Positions 37,268-46,789 are shown, counted from the stretch's first letter. The stretch is DNA of 64,000 nt from Sedimentitalea todarodis (GCF_032595355.1 NZ_JASMWN010000004.1:62001-126000), one strand, 5' to 3'. The notes: generated by a model from the sequence alone, not told the origin. Translations and numbers: made by a program.

Positions 37268-38410
37268 ATGGATTTTGCAATGAACGAAGAACAAACCGCC
37301 ATATTTGATATGGCGCATGCGTTCGGACAGGACAACATCGCCCCCTTCGCGCGCCAATGGGAGGCCGAAGGCACCATCCCGAAATCGCTCTGGCCACAGA
37401 TTGGCGAGCTTGGCTTTGGCGGGCTTTATGTCAGCGAGGACGGCGGTGGTTCGGGCCTGAGCCGGCTGGACGCCACACTGGTGTTCGAAGCGCTGAGCAT
37501 GGCCTGCCCTTCGGTTGCGGCGTTCCTGTCGATCCACAACATGTGTGCCAAGATGCTCGACACCTTTGCCAGCGACGAGATGAAAGAGCGGGTGATGCCA
37601 GGTGTCCTGTCGCTTGACACGGTGCTGTCCTATTGCCTGACCGAGCCGGGTTCGGGCAGCGACGCAGCAGCCCTCAAGACCCGCGCCCAAAAGACCAATG
37701 AAGGCTACGTGCTGAATGGCACCAAGGCCTTCATTTCCGGTGGCGGCTACTCGGATGCCTACGTCTGCATGGTCCGCACTGGCGAGGATGGCCCCAAGGG
37801 TATCTCGACCGTATATGTCGAGGACGGCACACCCGGCCTTTCATTTGGCGGCCTCGAAGACAAGATGGGCTGGCGCTCGCAACCGACGGCGCAGGTACAG
37901 TTCGATGATTGCAAGATCGCTGCAAACAACCTGGTCGGAGTAGAAGGTCAGGGCTTTAAATACGCGATGGCGGGCCTTGACGGCGGACGCCTGAACATCT
38001 CGTCCTGCTCGTTGGGGGCGGCACAGGCGGCGTTGGACCTGACCCTGTCCTACATGGCAGAACGCAAGGCGTTCGGAACTTCCATCGACCAGTTCCAGGG
38101 TCTGCAATTCCGATTGGCTGACATGGAAATCGAATTGCAGGCAGCCCGGGTTTTCCTGCGTCAAGCCGCATGGAAACTGGATACCGGTGCGCCAGATGCC
38201 TCGAAGTACTGCGCCATGGCCAAGAAATTCGTGACCGAGGCAGGCAGCAAGATCGTGGATCAGTGTCTGCAATTGCATGGCGGCTATGGCTATCTCGCGG
38301 ACTACGGAATCGAAAAACTGGTACGGGACCTGCGGGTGCATCAAATCCTGGAAGGCACCAACGAGATCATGCGCGTGATCGTGGCGCGGCATATGCTCGC
38401 CGCGCGGTAG
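37268..38410 (+). CDS. Acyl-CoA dehydrogenase, probable isobutyryl-CoA dehydrogenase
   Basis: A 380-residue flavoprotein. Conserved signatures: CLTEPGSGSDAAALKTRA near residue 123 (FAD/substrate region) and the C-terminal QLHGGYGYLADYGIEKLVRDLR with HQILEGTNEIMR holding the catalytic glutamate. Context assigns it to valine degradation: it heads an operon with 3-hydroxyisobutyryl-CoA hydrolase and 3-hydroxyisobutyrate dehydrogenase. Electrons would go to ETF. ATG at 37268 follows GGAGGA. Confidence 0.9.
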   Translation: MDFAMNEEQTAIFDMAHAFGQDNIAPFARQWEAEGTIPKSLWPQIGELGFGGLYVSEDGGGSGLSRLDATLVFEALSMACPSVAAFLSIHNMCAKMLDTFASDEMKERVMPGVLSLDTVLSYCLTEPGSGSDAAALKTRAQKTNEGYVLNGTKAFISGGGYSDAYVCMVRTGEDGPKGISTVYVEDGTPGLSFGGLEDKMGWRSQPTAQVQFDDCKIAANNLVGVEGQGFKYAMAGLDGGRLNISSCSLGAAQAALDLTLSYMAERKAFGTSIDQFQGLQFRLADMEIELQAARVFLRQAAWKLDTGAPDASKYCAMAKKFVTEAGSKIVDQCLQLHGGYGYLADYGIEKLVRDLRVHQILEGTNEIMRVIVARHMLAAR

Positions 38411-38416
38411 CTCGAC

Positions 38417-39454
38417 GTGAGCGACATAAACATCCGCCTGGAAGGGCGTGCCGGGCGTATCACCCTGACCCGCCCGCACGCGCTCAACGCACTCAGCCAT
38501 GACATGTGCAAGGCCATTGATACGGCCCTGCATTTATGGCGCGAAGACGCGCAGGCGGCGCTGATCATCATCGACGCCGAAGGAGACAAGGCGTTCTGCG
38601 CCGGCGGCGATATTGCCGAACTTTACGAGACCGGGATGCGCGGTGAATTCGACTATGGCCGGACATTCTGGCGGGATGAATACCGGCTGAATGCGTTGCT
38701 GGCCGGATATTCGAAACCGGTGGTCAGTTTCATGCAGGGCTTCACCATGGGGGGCGGTGTCGGCATCGGCTGTCACGGTCGCCATCGTGTCGTCGAGGAA
38801 AGCAGCCGCATCGCCATGCCTGAATGCGGTATCGGGTTGGTGCCGGATGTCGGTGGCAGCTATCTTCTGGCGCACGCTCCGGGGCATCTCGGGGTCTACC
38901 TTGGCACCACGGCGGCGCGCATGGATGCCGGCGATGCGATTTTCGCGGGCTTTGCGGATCATTTCATTCCACGTGCCCAATGGGATGATCTTATCCAGAT
39001 TCTCGAGGCGAGCGGCGATGTGGGTCATCTTGTCTCTCATGCACAGACACCGCCCGAGGCCAGCCTGAAAAGCCGCCTGCCGGAGATCGACAGGCTGTTC
39101 GATGCTCCTGCGCTGTCCGGTATTCTGGACCGGCTGGCAGCGGACGACAGCCCCTTTGCGCGTGACACGCTGGCCATCATGCAGCGAAACTCGCCCTTGG
39201 CCATGGCCTGTGCCATCGAGATCATTCGGTCCCTTCAGGCCGAAACACCCGACATGTACCGCGCCCTGAGAATGGAATACCGCTATACCCATCGGGCCAT
39301 GCAGCAGGGTGACTTTCTCGAGGGTATTCGCGCCGCGATCATCGACAAGGATCGGAACCCGCAGTGGAAATTCGCGGACCAGCCGGTTCCGCAAGAGGCC
39401 ATCGACAGAATGCTCGCGCCGCTTGGCGCGGAAGGGCTGAAGTTTGAAACATGA
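38417..39454 (+). CDS. 3-hydroxyisobutyryl-CoA hydrolase (enoyl-CoA hydratase fold)
   Basis: A 345-residue crotonase-superfamily protein, longer than hydratases and matching the hydrolase class. Active-site regions: AFCAGGDIAELYE near residue 59 and FMQGFTMGGGVGIGCHGRHRVV near 105, then AMPECGIGLVPDVGGSYLL with the acidic residue of hydrolases. It releases 3-hydroxyisobutyrate in valine breakdown. The start is a GTG 6 bases after the dehydrogenase stop; an enoyl-CoA hydratase name is often given to such genes. Confidence 0.88.
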   Translation: MSDINIRLEGRAGRITLTRPHALNALSHDMCKAIDTALHLWREDAQAALIIIDAEGDKAFCAGGDIAELYETGMRGEFDYGRTFWRDEYRLNALLAGYSKPVVSFMQGFTMGGGVGIGCHGRHRVVEESSRIAMPECGIGLVPDVGGSYLLAHAPGHLGVYLGTTAARMDAGDAIFAGFADHFIPRAQWDDLIQILEASGDVGHLVSHAQTPPEASLKSRLPEIDRLFDAPALSGILDRLAADDSPFARDTLAIMQRNSPLAMACAIEIIRSLQAETPDMYRALRMEYRYTHRAMQQGDFLEGIRAAIIDKDRNPQWKFADQPVPQEAIDRMLAPLGAEGLKFET

Positions 39455-39464
39455 GGAGAACGCC

Positions 39465-40340
39465 ATGAGGATCGGATTTATCGGGCTGGGCAATATGGGA
39501 GCGCCCATGGCGGCCAATCTGGCCAAGGCAGGTCACGCGGTGATTGGGTTTGACATGGCCGAGGTCAGCGTTGACGGTGTGACCATGGCAGGCTCGGCCA
39601 CCGAATGCGCGGCAGGTGCCGAGGTTGTCATCACCATGCTTCCCAACGGCGCAATCCTGCGATCCGTTGCCGCCGACATCATTCCGGAGATGACCAAGGG
39701 AGCCACTCTGGTTGACTGTTCAACCGTGGATGTGGACAGCGCCCGCGCCGTCGCGACCGATGCCGAATCTGCGGGTTTGCTGGCAGTGGACGCGCCTGTT
39801 TCCGGCGGAGTGGGTGGTGCATCGGCGGGAACGCTGACCTTCATGGCCGGTGGCAGCGAGGCGGCATTTGCCAAGGCCGCGCCCTTGTTCGAGATCATGG
39901 GGCAAAAGGCGGTTCATTGCGGCGAGGCCGGTGCCGGACAGGCGGCCAAGATCTGCAACAACATGATCCTCGGCGTCACCATGATCGCCACCTGCGAAGC
40001 CTTCGCGCTCGCCGACAAGCTGGGTCTGGACCGGCAAAAGATGTTCGACGTGGTCAGCACCTCATCCGGATACAGCTGGACGATGAATGCCTATTGTCCC
40101 GCGCCCGGCGTTGGCCCGCAAAGCCCGGCGGACAACGGGTATCAGCCCGGTTTCGCCGCCGATCTGATGCTCAAGGATCTGCGCCTGAGCCAACAGGCCG
40201 CCGAAAGTGCCGATGCGGACACTCCGATGGGGCAGCTTGCGCAAGCCCTCTATGCGCAGTTCGTCGAAAACGAGGATGGCAAAGGCCGTGATTTCAGCGC
40301 GATGCTGCCGCGTTTCGAAAATCGTGGGCGAGAGAGCTGA
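39465..40340 (+). CDS. mmsB: 3-hydroxyisobutyrate dehydrogenase
   Basis: A 291-residue NAD-dependent dehydrogenase. The N-terminal GxGxxG motif is FIGLGNMGAPMAANL, the substrate block APVSGGVGGASAGTLTFMAGG lies near residue 113, and the catalytic lysine region GQAAKICNNMILG near 163. It makes methylmalonate semialdehyde, the substrate of MmsA. ATG at 39465 follows GAGGAGA, which overlaps the preceding stop region. Confidence 0.95.
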   Translation: MRIGFIGLGNMGAPMAANLAKAGHAVIGFDMAEVSVDGVTMAGSATECAAGAEVVITMLPNGAILRSVAADIIPEMTKGATLVDCSTVDVDSARAVATDAESAGLLAVDAPVSGGVGGASAGTLTFMAGGSEAAFAKAAPLFEIMGQKAVHCGEAGAGQAAKICNNMILGVTMIATCEAFALADKLGLDRQKMFDVVSTSSGYSWTMNAYCPAPGVGPQSPADNGYQPGFAADLMLKDLRLSQQAAESADADTPMGQLAQALYAQFVENEDGKGRDFSAMLPRFENRGRES

Positions 40341-40359
40341 TCCCTCGCCGACGCAAGCC

Positions 40360-41184
40360 CTATTGCGCGTTCGGAAAAAACAGCTGCTGCCCGTCACGCT
40401 GGTAGGCCGCAATGGCCGCCTGCCCCTCTGCACCGGTCAGCCAGTCGATAAATGCCTGTCCCTCCACCGCCTTGACGTCGGGATGACGATCCGGGCTCAC
40501 AAGGATGACCCCATACTGATTGAACAGGCGCGGGTCGCCTTCAACGAGGATTTCCATTCCGTCCTTGTTGCCAAAGGCGATCCAGGTCGCGCGATCGCTG
40601 AGCACATAGGCTTCCATCCCGGCAGCCGCGTTCAGGGTCGCGCCCATGCCCGACCCGGTTTCGCGGTACCAGTCGCCTGAATGCGCCCTCACATCGACCT
40701 CCGCAGCACCCCAATGGCGCAGTTCCGCCTTGTGGGTGCCGCTGTCATCTCCGCGCGAGGCAAACCGGGCCCGGGCACTGGCAATCTCCTTTAGGGCCGC
40801 GACAATATCGTCGCCACCGCCGAGTCCGGCAGGGTCCTCCTGTGGTCCGATCAACACAAAATCATTGTACATCACGTCCTGGCGTTCCACGCCCCAGCCG
40901 TCCGCGACGAATTGCTCTTCCGCCGGCCTTGAATGAACCAGCAACACATCACCATCGCCGTTCATCGCATTCTTGATCGCCTGCCCGGTGCCAACCGCCA
41001 CGACCCGCACCTCGATGCCGGACTTTTCCTGAAACCCGGCCAGGATCGCATCGAGCAATCCCGAATTCTGTGTCGACGTCGTGGATTGCACAACGATAAA
41101 ACCTCCATCCGCGAGCGCCGCCGCTCCTGTAGTCAGCGCCAAGCCCAACACAAGGCCCCGGACAAATTTCCCGATCATATTCAT
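40360..41184 (-). CDS. tupA: Tungstate ABC transporter substrate-binding protein
   Basis: A 274-residue periplasmic protein with a signal peptide (ending ALADGG). The oxyanion-binding motif is STTSTQNSGLLDAIL just after cleavage, the TTTS-type block characteristic of TupA rather than ModA, and SRGDDSGTHKAELRHW lies near residue 145. It binds tungstate with high selectivity. I start it at 41184, where GGAGACC precedes the ATG; 41193 is possible. It is the last gene of a tupB-tupC-tupA operon. Confidence 0.9.
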   Translation of the reverse strand: MNMIGKFVRGLVLGLALTTGAAALADGGFIVVQSTTSTQNSGLLDAILAGFQEKSGIEVRVVAVGTGQAIKNAMNGDGDVLLVHSRPAEEQFVADGWGVERQDVMYNDFVLIGPQEDPAGLGGGDDIVAALKEIASARARFASRGDDSGTHKAELRHWGAAEVDVRAHSGDWYRETGSGMGATLNAAAGMEAYVLSDRATWIAFGNKDGMEILVEGDPRLFNQYGVILVSPDRHPDVKAVEGQAFIDWLTGAEGQAAIAAYQRDGQQLFFPNAQ

Positions 41185-41205
41185 GGTCTCCATCGATGCT
41201 TGGGA

Positions 41206-41949
41206 TTACAAAACCAGCGCCCCCGCCAGAAACCGCCGCGCGGCCTGGCTTTGAGGGGAATCAAAAAAGTCATGCGCGAGGGCATGTTCCGCAATCTGTC
41301 CGGCCTGCATCAGCACGATGTCATGACCCAGACGTCGGGCTTGGCCGATATCATGTGTCACCATGACGATCCGTGTTCCGCGCCGCGCAGCCCGCAGGAC
41401 CATGGCCTCGATATCCTGTGTCGCCGCCGGGTCCAGAGCGCTGGTCGGTTCGTCGAGAAACAGGATATCCGGCGCGCTCGCCAGCGCCCGCAATACCGCA
41501 AGACGCTGAGCTTCTCCCCCTGACAGGCTGCGCGCCGGTTGCCGGGCCTTGCCAGAGAGTCCGCCCTCTTCGAGCAGAACCGCGATCCGCGCCTTGCGAT
41601 CGGATCGTGTGAGCTTCTGTCGTTTCAGGACAAAGTCCAGATTCGCCGCAACGGATCGACGCAACAGAACCGGTTTCTGAAACACCATCGCCTGTCGTGC
41701 CCGCGCGGCGGCGTTCAAGAGCGCCCCATTCTGGCGTACCTGCCCGCGGTCCGGCGCGATAAGCCCGTGAAGACAGCGCAGCAGCAGGCTTTTTCCCGCG
41801 CCGTTTGGACCCAGGATGACCGTCGGCCCCTGCCCGTCCAGCGCCAGATGGGCAACATCCAGCAACGTTCCGCCATTGCGTCCGATCCGAAGATCTCTGG
41901 CCTCAATCAGCGCCTCGCCAAACGCCTCGTCCGTCAGGAGATCACGCAT
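41206..41949 (-). CDS. tupC: Tungstate ABC transporter ATP-binding protein
   Basis: A 247-residue ABC ATPase. Walker A GPNGAGKSLLLRC near residue 48, signature ARSLSGGEAQRLAVLRALA near 138, Walker B ILFLDEPTSALD near 160, switch histidine in MVTHDIGQAR near 194. It energises uptake through TupB. ATG at 41949 overlaps the tupB end and has GGGAGAG upstream; an earlier in-frame start exists inside tupB. Confidence 0.9.
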   Translation of the reverse strand: MRDLLTDEAFGEALIEARDLRIGRNGGTLLDVAHLALDGQGPTVILGPNGAGKSLLLRCLHGLIAPDRGQVRQNGALLNAAARARQAMVFQKPVLLRRSVAANLDFVLKRQKLTRSDRKARIAVLLEEGGLSGKARQPARSLSGGEAQRLAVLRALASAPDILFLDEPTSALDPAATQDIEAMVLRAARRGTRIVMVTHDIGQARRLGHDIVLMQAGQIAEHALAHDFFDSPQSQAARRFLAGALVL

Positions 41950-42670
41950 GACGCATCTCTCCCTGACCTTCACGCAACGCAAGCAGGCTGACCAAACCGG
42001 TAACGCTGACCGCGATCCCGATCAGGATGGCCCCAAGCGCCAGTGCCAGCGCCAGATTACCTTTTGACGTTTCGAGAGCAATCGTCGTGGTCATGACCCG
42101 CGTTACATGATTGATATTGCCGCCGACCATGATAACGGCACCAACTTCGGCAATCGCGCGCCCGAATCCAGCCAGCAGCGCGGTCAACAGGGCAATCCGG
42201 CCGTCCCAGACCAGCGTTGGCACCGACGCCAGACCCGACACCCCCATGCTGCGCAACTGTTCGGCATATTCGGCATCCAGCGTTTCGACGGTCTGGCGGG
42301 TCAGCGCGGCGATGATCGGAGTCACCAGAACCACCTGCGCTACAATCATTGCGGTCGGAGTATAAAGCAGGTGCAAGACACCCAATGGCCCGGATCGGGA
42401 TAGCATCAGATAGACCAGCAGACCCACCACGACAGGCGGCAGGCCCAACAGCGCATTCAGCAATACGACCACCAACCGCCGCCCCGGAAATCGACCGACC
42501 GCCAGTGCCGCACCCAACGGCATGCCGATCAAGGCGGCGATCAACACTGCCATAAGCGATACCCGCAGAGACAGCAGAACAATCGCCCAGAGGTCCGAAT
42601 CCCCTGTGAGGATCAGCGTCATGGCAGATATGAATTCTTGCGAAAAGCTATGCATTATTTCCGGATACAT
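41942..42670 (-). CDS. tupB: Tungstate ABC transporter permease
   Basis: A 242-residue permease with about five transmembrane helices. The EAA loop that contacts the ATPase is DAEYAEQLRSMGVSGLASVPTLVW near residue 131, and FGRAIAEVGAVIMVGGNI is typical of Tup/Mod permeases. The start is uncertain: ATG at 42670 lies inside a repeat that looks like an operator, so the ATG at 42655 or 42622 may be the true one. Confidence 0.87.
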   Translation of the reverse strand: MYPEIMHSFSQEFISAMTLILTGDSDLWAIVLLSLRVSLMAVLIAALIGMPLGAALAVGRFPGRRLVVVLLNALLGLPPVVVGLLVYLMLSRSGPLGVLHLLYTPTAMIVAQVVLVTPIIAALTRQTVETLDAEYAEQLRSMGVSGLASVPTLVWDGRIALLTALLAGFGRAIAEVGAVIMVGGNINHVTRVMTTTIALETSKGNLALALALGAILIGIAVSVTGLVSLLALREGQGEMRHA

Positions 42671-42690
42671 ATCTATTTTCGGATCATATG
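42657..42690. promoter_or_regulatory. Imperfect direct repeat upstream of tupB
   Basis: ATTTCCGGATACATAT (42657-42672) and ATTTTCGGATCATATG (42675-42690) are near-copies 18 bases apart. They lie at the presumed promoter or start of the tungstate operon and could bind a tungstate- or molybdate-responsive repressor. The binder is unknown. Confidence 0.35.
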
Positions 42691-42921
42691 CAATTTATGT
42701 CACAGCAATCGCAATTCGTCATCCCCGATCTTAGCCGCACAAGCATGGGCGAGCGCCCGGATTTGACGCTGCGCGTTCTTAGCGGCGTCTGCGTATCTGA
42801 ATGTTCGGTTTTTGATTCGACGGTGAAAACGGCCCGTACAGCCGGAACCCTGTTGACATAGCCCTTCGGACAATCCAGTCACCAGACCGCGCCAAATGCC
42901 GTCAAAGAATGTAACGAAGCG

Positions 42922-44052
42922 CTATTCTGCGGCCTGCGCGGCCACTTCCGCCGCTTCGATTTCCGCAGCTTTCTTCTCAACCTGTTCGACGATATGTTCG
43001 ATCATCGCGTCATTGCCGAGTTTGTGGCTCTGCTTGCCCGCGAGATAGACCATCCCGCTGCCCGCGCCGCCGCCGGTGAACCCGACATCCGTCATCAACG
43101 CTTCACCGGGGCCATTCACCACACACCCGATGATCGAAAGACTCATTGGTGTCCTGATATGCTCCAGCCGTTGCTCCAGCACTTCAACGGTCTTGATCAC
43201 GTCAAACCCCTGCCGCGCACAGCTTGGGCAACTGATGATGTTCACTCCGCGGTGCCGCAATCCCAGGGACTTCAGGATTTCATAGCCGACCTTGACCTCT
43301 TCCACCGGATCCGCGCTCAGGCTGACCCGGATCGTATCGCCGATTCCCATCCAGAGCAGGTTGCCGAGCCCGATCGCAGATTTGATCGTGCCACTGACAA
43401 AGCCGCCAGCTTCCGTGATCCCCAGATGGATGGGCGCGTCGGTCGCTTCGGCCAGTTGTTGATAGGCCGCCGCCGCCATGAACACATCAGATGCCTTCAC
43501 GCTGATCTTGAATTCGTGGAAATCGTTGTCCTGAAGAATGCGGATGTGCTCCAACCCGCTTTCGACCATCGCATCCGGGCAAGGTTCGCCGTATTTCTCA
43601 AGCAGATGCTTCTCGAGGCTCCCGGCATTGACACCGATCCTGATCGAACAGCCATGATCGCGCGCCGCGCCAATGACTTCGCGCACACGGTCCGGAGACC
43701 CAATATTGCCCGGGTTGATCCGCAAGCAGGCCGCGCCCGCTTCTGCCGCCTCGATGCCGCGGCGATAGTGAAAATGAATATCCGCAACGATCGGTACGGG
43801 GCTTTCGGCAACGATCTCTTTCAGCGCCCTTGACGAGTCTTCGTCGGGAACCGAAATCCGCACGATATCGGCACCCGCCTCCGCAGCGGCCTGAACCTGC
43901 GCCACCGTCGCCGCCACATCGGTGGTCAGCGTGTTGGTCATGGTCTGGACGGTTATCGGAGAATCCCCGCCTACCGGAACGGTGCCAACCATGATCCGGC
44001 GGGATTCGCGACGATAGATGTTGCGCCAGGGGCGAACGGGATTGAGCGACAT
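42922..44052 (-). CDS. ispG: 4-hydroxy-3-methylbut-2-enyl diphosphate synthase
   Basis: A 376-residue [4Fe-4S] enzyme of the non-mevalonate isoprenoid pathway. The cluster cysteines are in ISCPSCARQGFD (near residue 271) and SIIGCVVNGPGEA (near 307). The N-terminal TIM-barrel blocks (QTMTNTLTTDV, RINPGNIG) are intact. The start MSLNPVRPWRNIYRR at 44052 is the conserved one, although the frame is open for 82 more codons. It lies 73 bases downstream of the RodZ-like gene. Confidence 0.96.
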   Translation of the reverse strand: MSLNPVRPWRNIYRRESRRIMVGTVPVGGDSPITVQTMTNTLTTDVAATVAQVQAAAEAGADIVRISVPDEDSSRALKEIVAESPVPIVADIHFHYRRGIEAAEAGAACLRINPGNIGSPDRVREVIGAARDHGCSIRIGVNAGSLEKHLLEKYGEPCPDAMVESGLEHIRILQDNDFHEFKISVKASDVFMAAAAYQQLAEATDAPIHLGITEAGGFVSGTIKSAIGLGNLLWMGIGDTIRVSLSADPVEEVKVGYEILKSLGLRHRGVNIISCPSCARQGFDVIKTVEVLEQRLEHIRTPMSLSIIGCVVNGPGEALMTDVGFTGGGAGSGMVYLAGKQSHKLGNDAMIEHIVEQVEKKAAEIEAAEVAAQAAE

Positions 44053-44125
44053 GACAACAGGTCCATGTTCCGTTTGGATTACTGGTCTTAGATAGTTCGC
44101 CCGCGCACCAACGGCAATGGTCGGA

Positions 44126-45340
44126 TCAGGGTTGCGTCGGCGTGGTGTTGGCTTCTGCGACCATACGCGCGAGATCGCGGTCCTGCTCCAGATCCGCCAC
44201 CTGGAACCGTTCCTGCACCGTTTCGATGGACAATGGCATGTTGGACGTGACCCGGCCGCGTTCGCCGACCGGGCCAAAATGCTGGTTCTGGTAGGCAAAA
44301 TAAATCGCCCCGGACTCGCCCGCCCGCAGGACCGGCGGCTCTTCGGTCAGCGGCACATCATAGCTTTGGCCGCCTTCCATGATCCCTTCAAAGATCACCG
44401 TTCCATCAGCCGCCGTCACCCGTACCCATGACGGTCGCACGGCAACCATCTGTAGCTGCGGCGCAGCATTTTCCACGACCTGGGGTACAAGCGTGCCTTC
44501 GGGACGCGGCCCATCCAGGCGAGGGTCAAAGGACTGTGTATTGCCCGCAGTCTGTATCTCGGGCAAGTCTGGCTGGCTGAACGTACCCACGTTGCGCGGA
44601 TCGAGAGTGGAAATCGGAGCGTCACGTGCGACCAACACCGGCACATCCAGCGCCTGTGGCCGATAGAGACGATCAAGGGCGTCCGCGCGCGTGGTGGTCG
44701 CGTCTACGTCAGCGGGCTGAATTGCACCCTTCAAGGGATCAAGATCCGACAAGACAACAGGCGCCTGCTCTACCGGAGCGAGTTGAACCTGCTGCACCTG
44801 CTTGAGCACGCTCCAGCCGCCATAGCCAATCCCGCCGATCAGCGCCAAAAGCACCATCATTGAACCGACGGCCCGCGGCTCAATATGGCTCAGAGCGCTT
44901 TCCCGCGAAGGGACAAAGGGCATGTTGGGAGTTGTGAACGGATCGCTCAGGCTGTCTCGGCCCGCATTTCCAGCGCCGCTCTTCTGCTTCTTGACTGTTG
45001 ATGCAGCGGCGGACATGCCGTGGGCGACGGTAAATCCGCTTTCCTTGCAGAAGGCCGCAAAGGATTCGTCCGGGTCCATGTTCAGGTAGCGCGCATAGGA
45101 GCGCACGTAGCCCGCAATAAAACCGGGCGTGTCAAAGGCTGATGGGTCGGAGTTTTCGATCGCCGCGACGTAGGATGCCTTGATACGCAACTCCCGCTGA
45201 ACATCCAGCAGAGATTTGCCCATCGTCGCGCGTTCGCCGCGCATGGTATCACCCAGACGCAAATCAAAGTCGTCAAACCCCTTGGGTCTCACGATATCTT
45301 CTTTGACCTCTGATGTGCGCGTCTGCTTGCGCCCAATCAT
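44126..45340 (-). CDS. RodZ-like helix-turn-helix membrane protein (DUF4115)
   Basis: A 404-residue bitopic protein. A cytoplasmic helix-turn-helix domain (LGDTMRGERATMGKSLLDVQRE ... KASYVAAIENSD, about residues 28-65) is followed by a linker, one transmembrane helix near 171-190 (SMMVLLALIGGIGYGG), a proline-rich periplasmic spacer, and a C-terminal DUF4115 domain (VRVTAADGTVIFEG). This is the RodZ layout, which links MreB to the cell envelope. Start at 45340 has GGGGCAGG upstream. It is followed by ispG, a common pairing. Confidence 0.85.
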   Translation of the reverse strand: MIGRKQTRTSEVKEDIVRPKGFDDFDLRLGDTMRGERATMGKSLLDVQRELRIKASYVAAIENSDPSAFDTPGFIAGYVRSYARYLNMDPDESFAAFCKESGFTVAHGMSAAASTVKKQKSGAGNAGRDSLSDPFTTPNMPFVPSRESALSHIEPRAVGSMMVLLALIGGIGYGGWSVLKQVQQVQLAPVEQAPVVLSDLDPLKGAIQPADVDATTTRADALDRLYRPQALDVPVLVARDAPISTLDPRNVGTFSQPDLPEIQTAGNTQSFDPRLDGPRPEGTLVPQVVENAAPQLQMVAVRPSWVRVTAADGTVIFEGIMEGGQSYDVPLTEEPPVLRAGESGAIYFAYQNQHFGPVGERGRVTSNMPLSIETVQERFQVADLEQDRDLARMVAEANTTPTQP

Positions 45341-45460
45341 GCCTGCCCCATATCGACTGCTGCGTCCCGTCACGCGTTTTGAGTCGTCCCTATCGACTCG
45401 TTCACGCTCTTCTTTAGATTATGCTAACACAGCACAAGCAATTTGCACACAGACTTGATT

Positions 45461-46684
45461 TCAAGCGGACAGTTCGGCGCGATTCAGCGCACAATGCGAC
45501 CACAGGGCGTCCATTGCGGCGACAAGGCGGTCCATTTCCTTGGGGTCATGCACGGGCGACGGCGTAAAGCGAAGCCGCTCGGTTCCCCGCGGTACCGTCG
45601 GAAAGTTGATCGGTTGAACATAGATGCCATAGTCCTGAAGCAACATGTCGCTCAGTTTTTTTGTGTGCACCGGGTCGCCGACAATGACAGGCACGATGTG
45701 GCTGCCGTGGTCGATGATCGGCAAGCCCATCGCCTTTAGGCGCATTTTCAGAATGCGCGCCTGGGTCTGATGAGTCTCGCGCAGATCCTGCGCCTTCTTG
45801 AGATAGGCCACCGACGCGGCTGCGCCTGCGGCAACGGCAGGTGGCAAAGACGTCGTGAAAATGAATCCCGGTGCATAGGAGCGGATCGCATCGCACATCT
45901 TGAAGCTGGCAGCTATATAGCCGCCCATCACGCCATAAGCCTTGGCAAGCGTGCCGTTGATGATGTCCAGCCGGTGCATCAGCCGGTCACGCTCGGCAAC
46001 CCCGGCCCCGCGCGGACCGTACATGCCAACCGCGTGAACCTCGTCGATATAGGTGAGCGCATTGAATTCGTCCGCCAGATCGCAGATCGCTTCAATTGGC
46101 CCGAAATCGCCATCCATCGAATAGATCGACTCAAAGGCGATCAACTTGGGAGCGTGCGGATCATCCGCCTCCAGCAGTTCCCGCAAATGCGTCACATCAT
46201 TGTGCCGGAAGATTCGCTTGGATCCGCCATTGCGTCGAACGCCTTCGATCATTGACGCGTGGTTCAGCTCATCGGAATAGATGATCAGACCCGGGAACAG
46301 CTTGGGCAGCGTGCTCAGCGTCGCATCGTTGGCGATATAGGCGCTGGTAAACAGCAAGGCACTTTCCTTGCCGTGCAGGTCGGCAAGTTCGGCCTCGAGC
46401 CGCTTGTGGTAAACCGTCGTGCCCGAGATGTTGCGCGTCCCGCCGGATCCCGCGCCGGCAGCATCGAGCGCCGATTTCATCGCGTCCAGAACAACAGGAT
46501 TCTGTCCCATGCCAAGATAGTCGTTGCCACACCAGACACTGATCTCTGACTCACTGCCATCCGGGCGCGTCCACACCGCGTGCGGATAATGCCCCTTGCG
46601 GCGCTCAATATCAATGAATGTGCGATAGCGGCCTTCGTCGTGCAGGCGCGCAATTGCGGTGTCGAGCTTTGCGGTATAATCCAC
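45461..46684 (-). CDS. hemA: 5-aminolevulinate synthase
   Basis: A 407-residue pyridoxal-phosphate enzyme condensing glycine and succinyl-CoA, the first step of heme and bacteriochlorophyll synthesis in alphaproteobacteria. Conserved blocks: GSGGTRNISGTTVYHKRLE near residue 83, TYIDEVHAVGMYGPRGAG near 208, and the cofactor lysine in GTLAKAYGVMGGYIA near 243. I choose the GTG at 46684: GGAGGA lies 6 bases upstream and the length equals the Rhodobacter enzyme. An ATG 4 codons earlier overlaps that Shine-Dalgarno. An FnrL-like box lies upstream. Confidence 0.97.
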   Translation of the reverse strand: MDYTAKLDTAIARLHDEGRYRTFIDIERRKGHYPHAVWTRPDGSESEISVWCGNDYLGMGQNPVVLDAMKSALDAAGAGSGGTRNISGTTVYHKRLEAELADLHGKESALLFTSAYIANDATLSTLPKLFPGLIIYSDELNHASMIEGVRRNGGSKRIFRHNDVTHLRELLEADDPHAPKLIAFESIYSMDGDFGPIEAICDLADEFNALTYIDEVHAVGMYGPRGAGVAERDRLMHRLDIINGTLAKAYGVMGGYIAASFKMCDAIRSYAPGFIFTTSLPPAVAAGAAASVAYLKKAQDLRETHQTQARILKMRLKAMGLPIIDHGSHIVPVIVGDPVHTKKLSDMLLQDYGIYVQPINFPTVPRGTERLRFTPSPVHDPKEMDRLVAAMDALWSHCALNRAELSA

Positions 46685-46762
46685 GCGCTCCTCCATCTCT
46701 TGTCGTGCCGGACTCAGCGACAGCATTTCTAAACGGCAAGGCCGCATTCACGTTCTGGAATG

Positions 46763-46789
46763 ATTATAGTTTGTGCGACCGTTGATCAA
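46763..46789 (-). promoter_or_regulatory. Probable hemA promoter
   Basis: On the minus strand a perfect TATAAT (46763-46768) lies 15 bases after TTGATC (46784-46789). The latter is part of the palindrome GTTGATCAAC, which may itself be an operator. The start codon is about 80 bases further. Confidence 0.45.
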
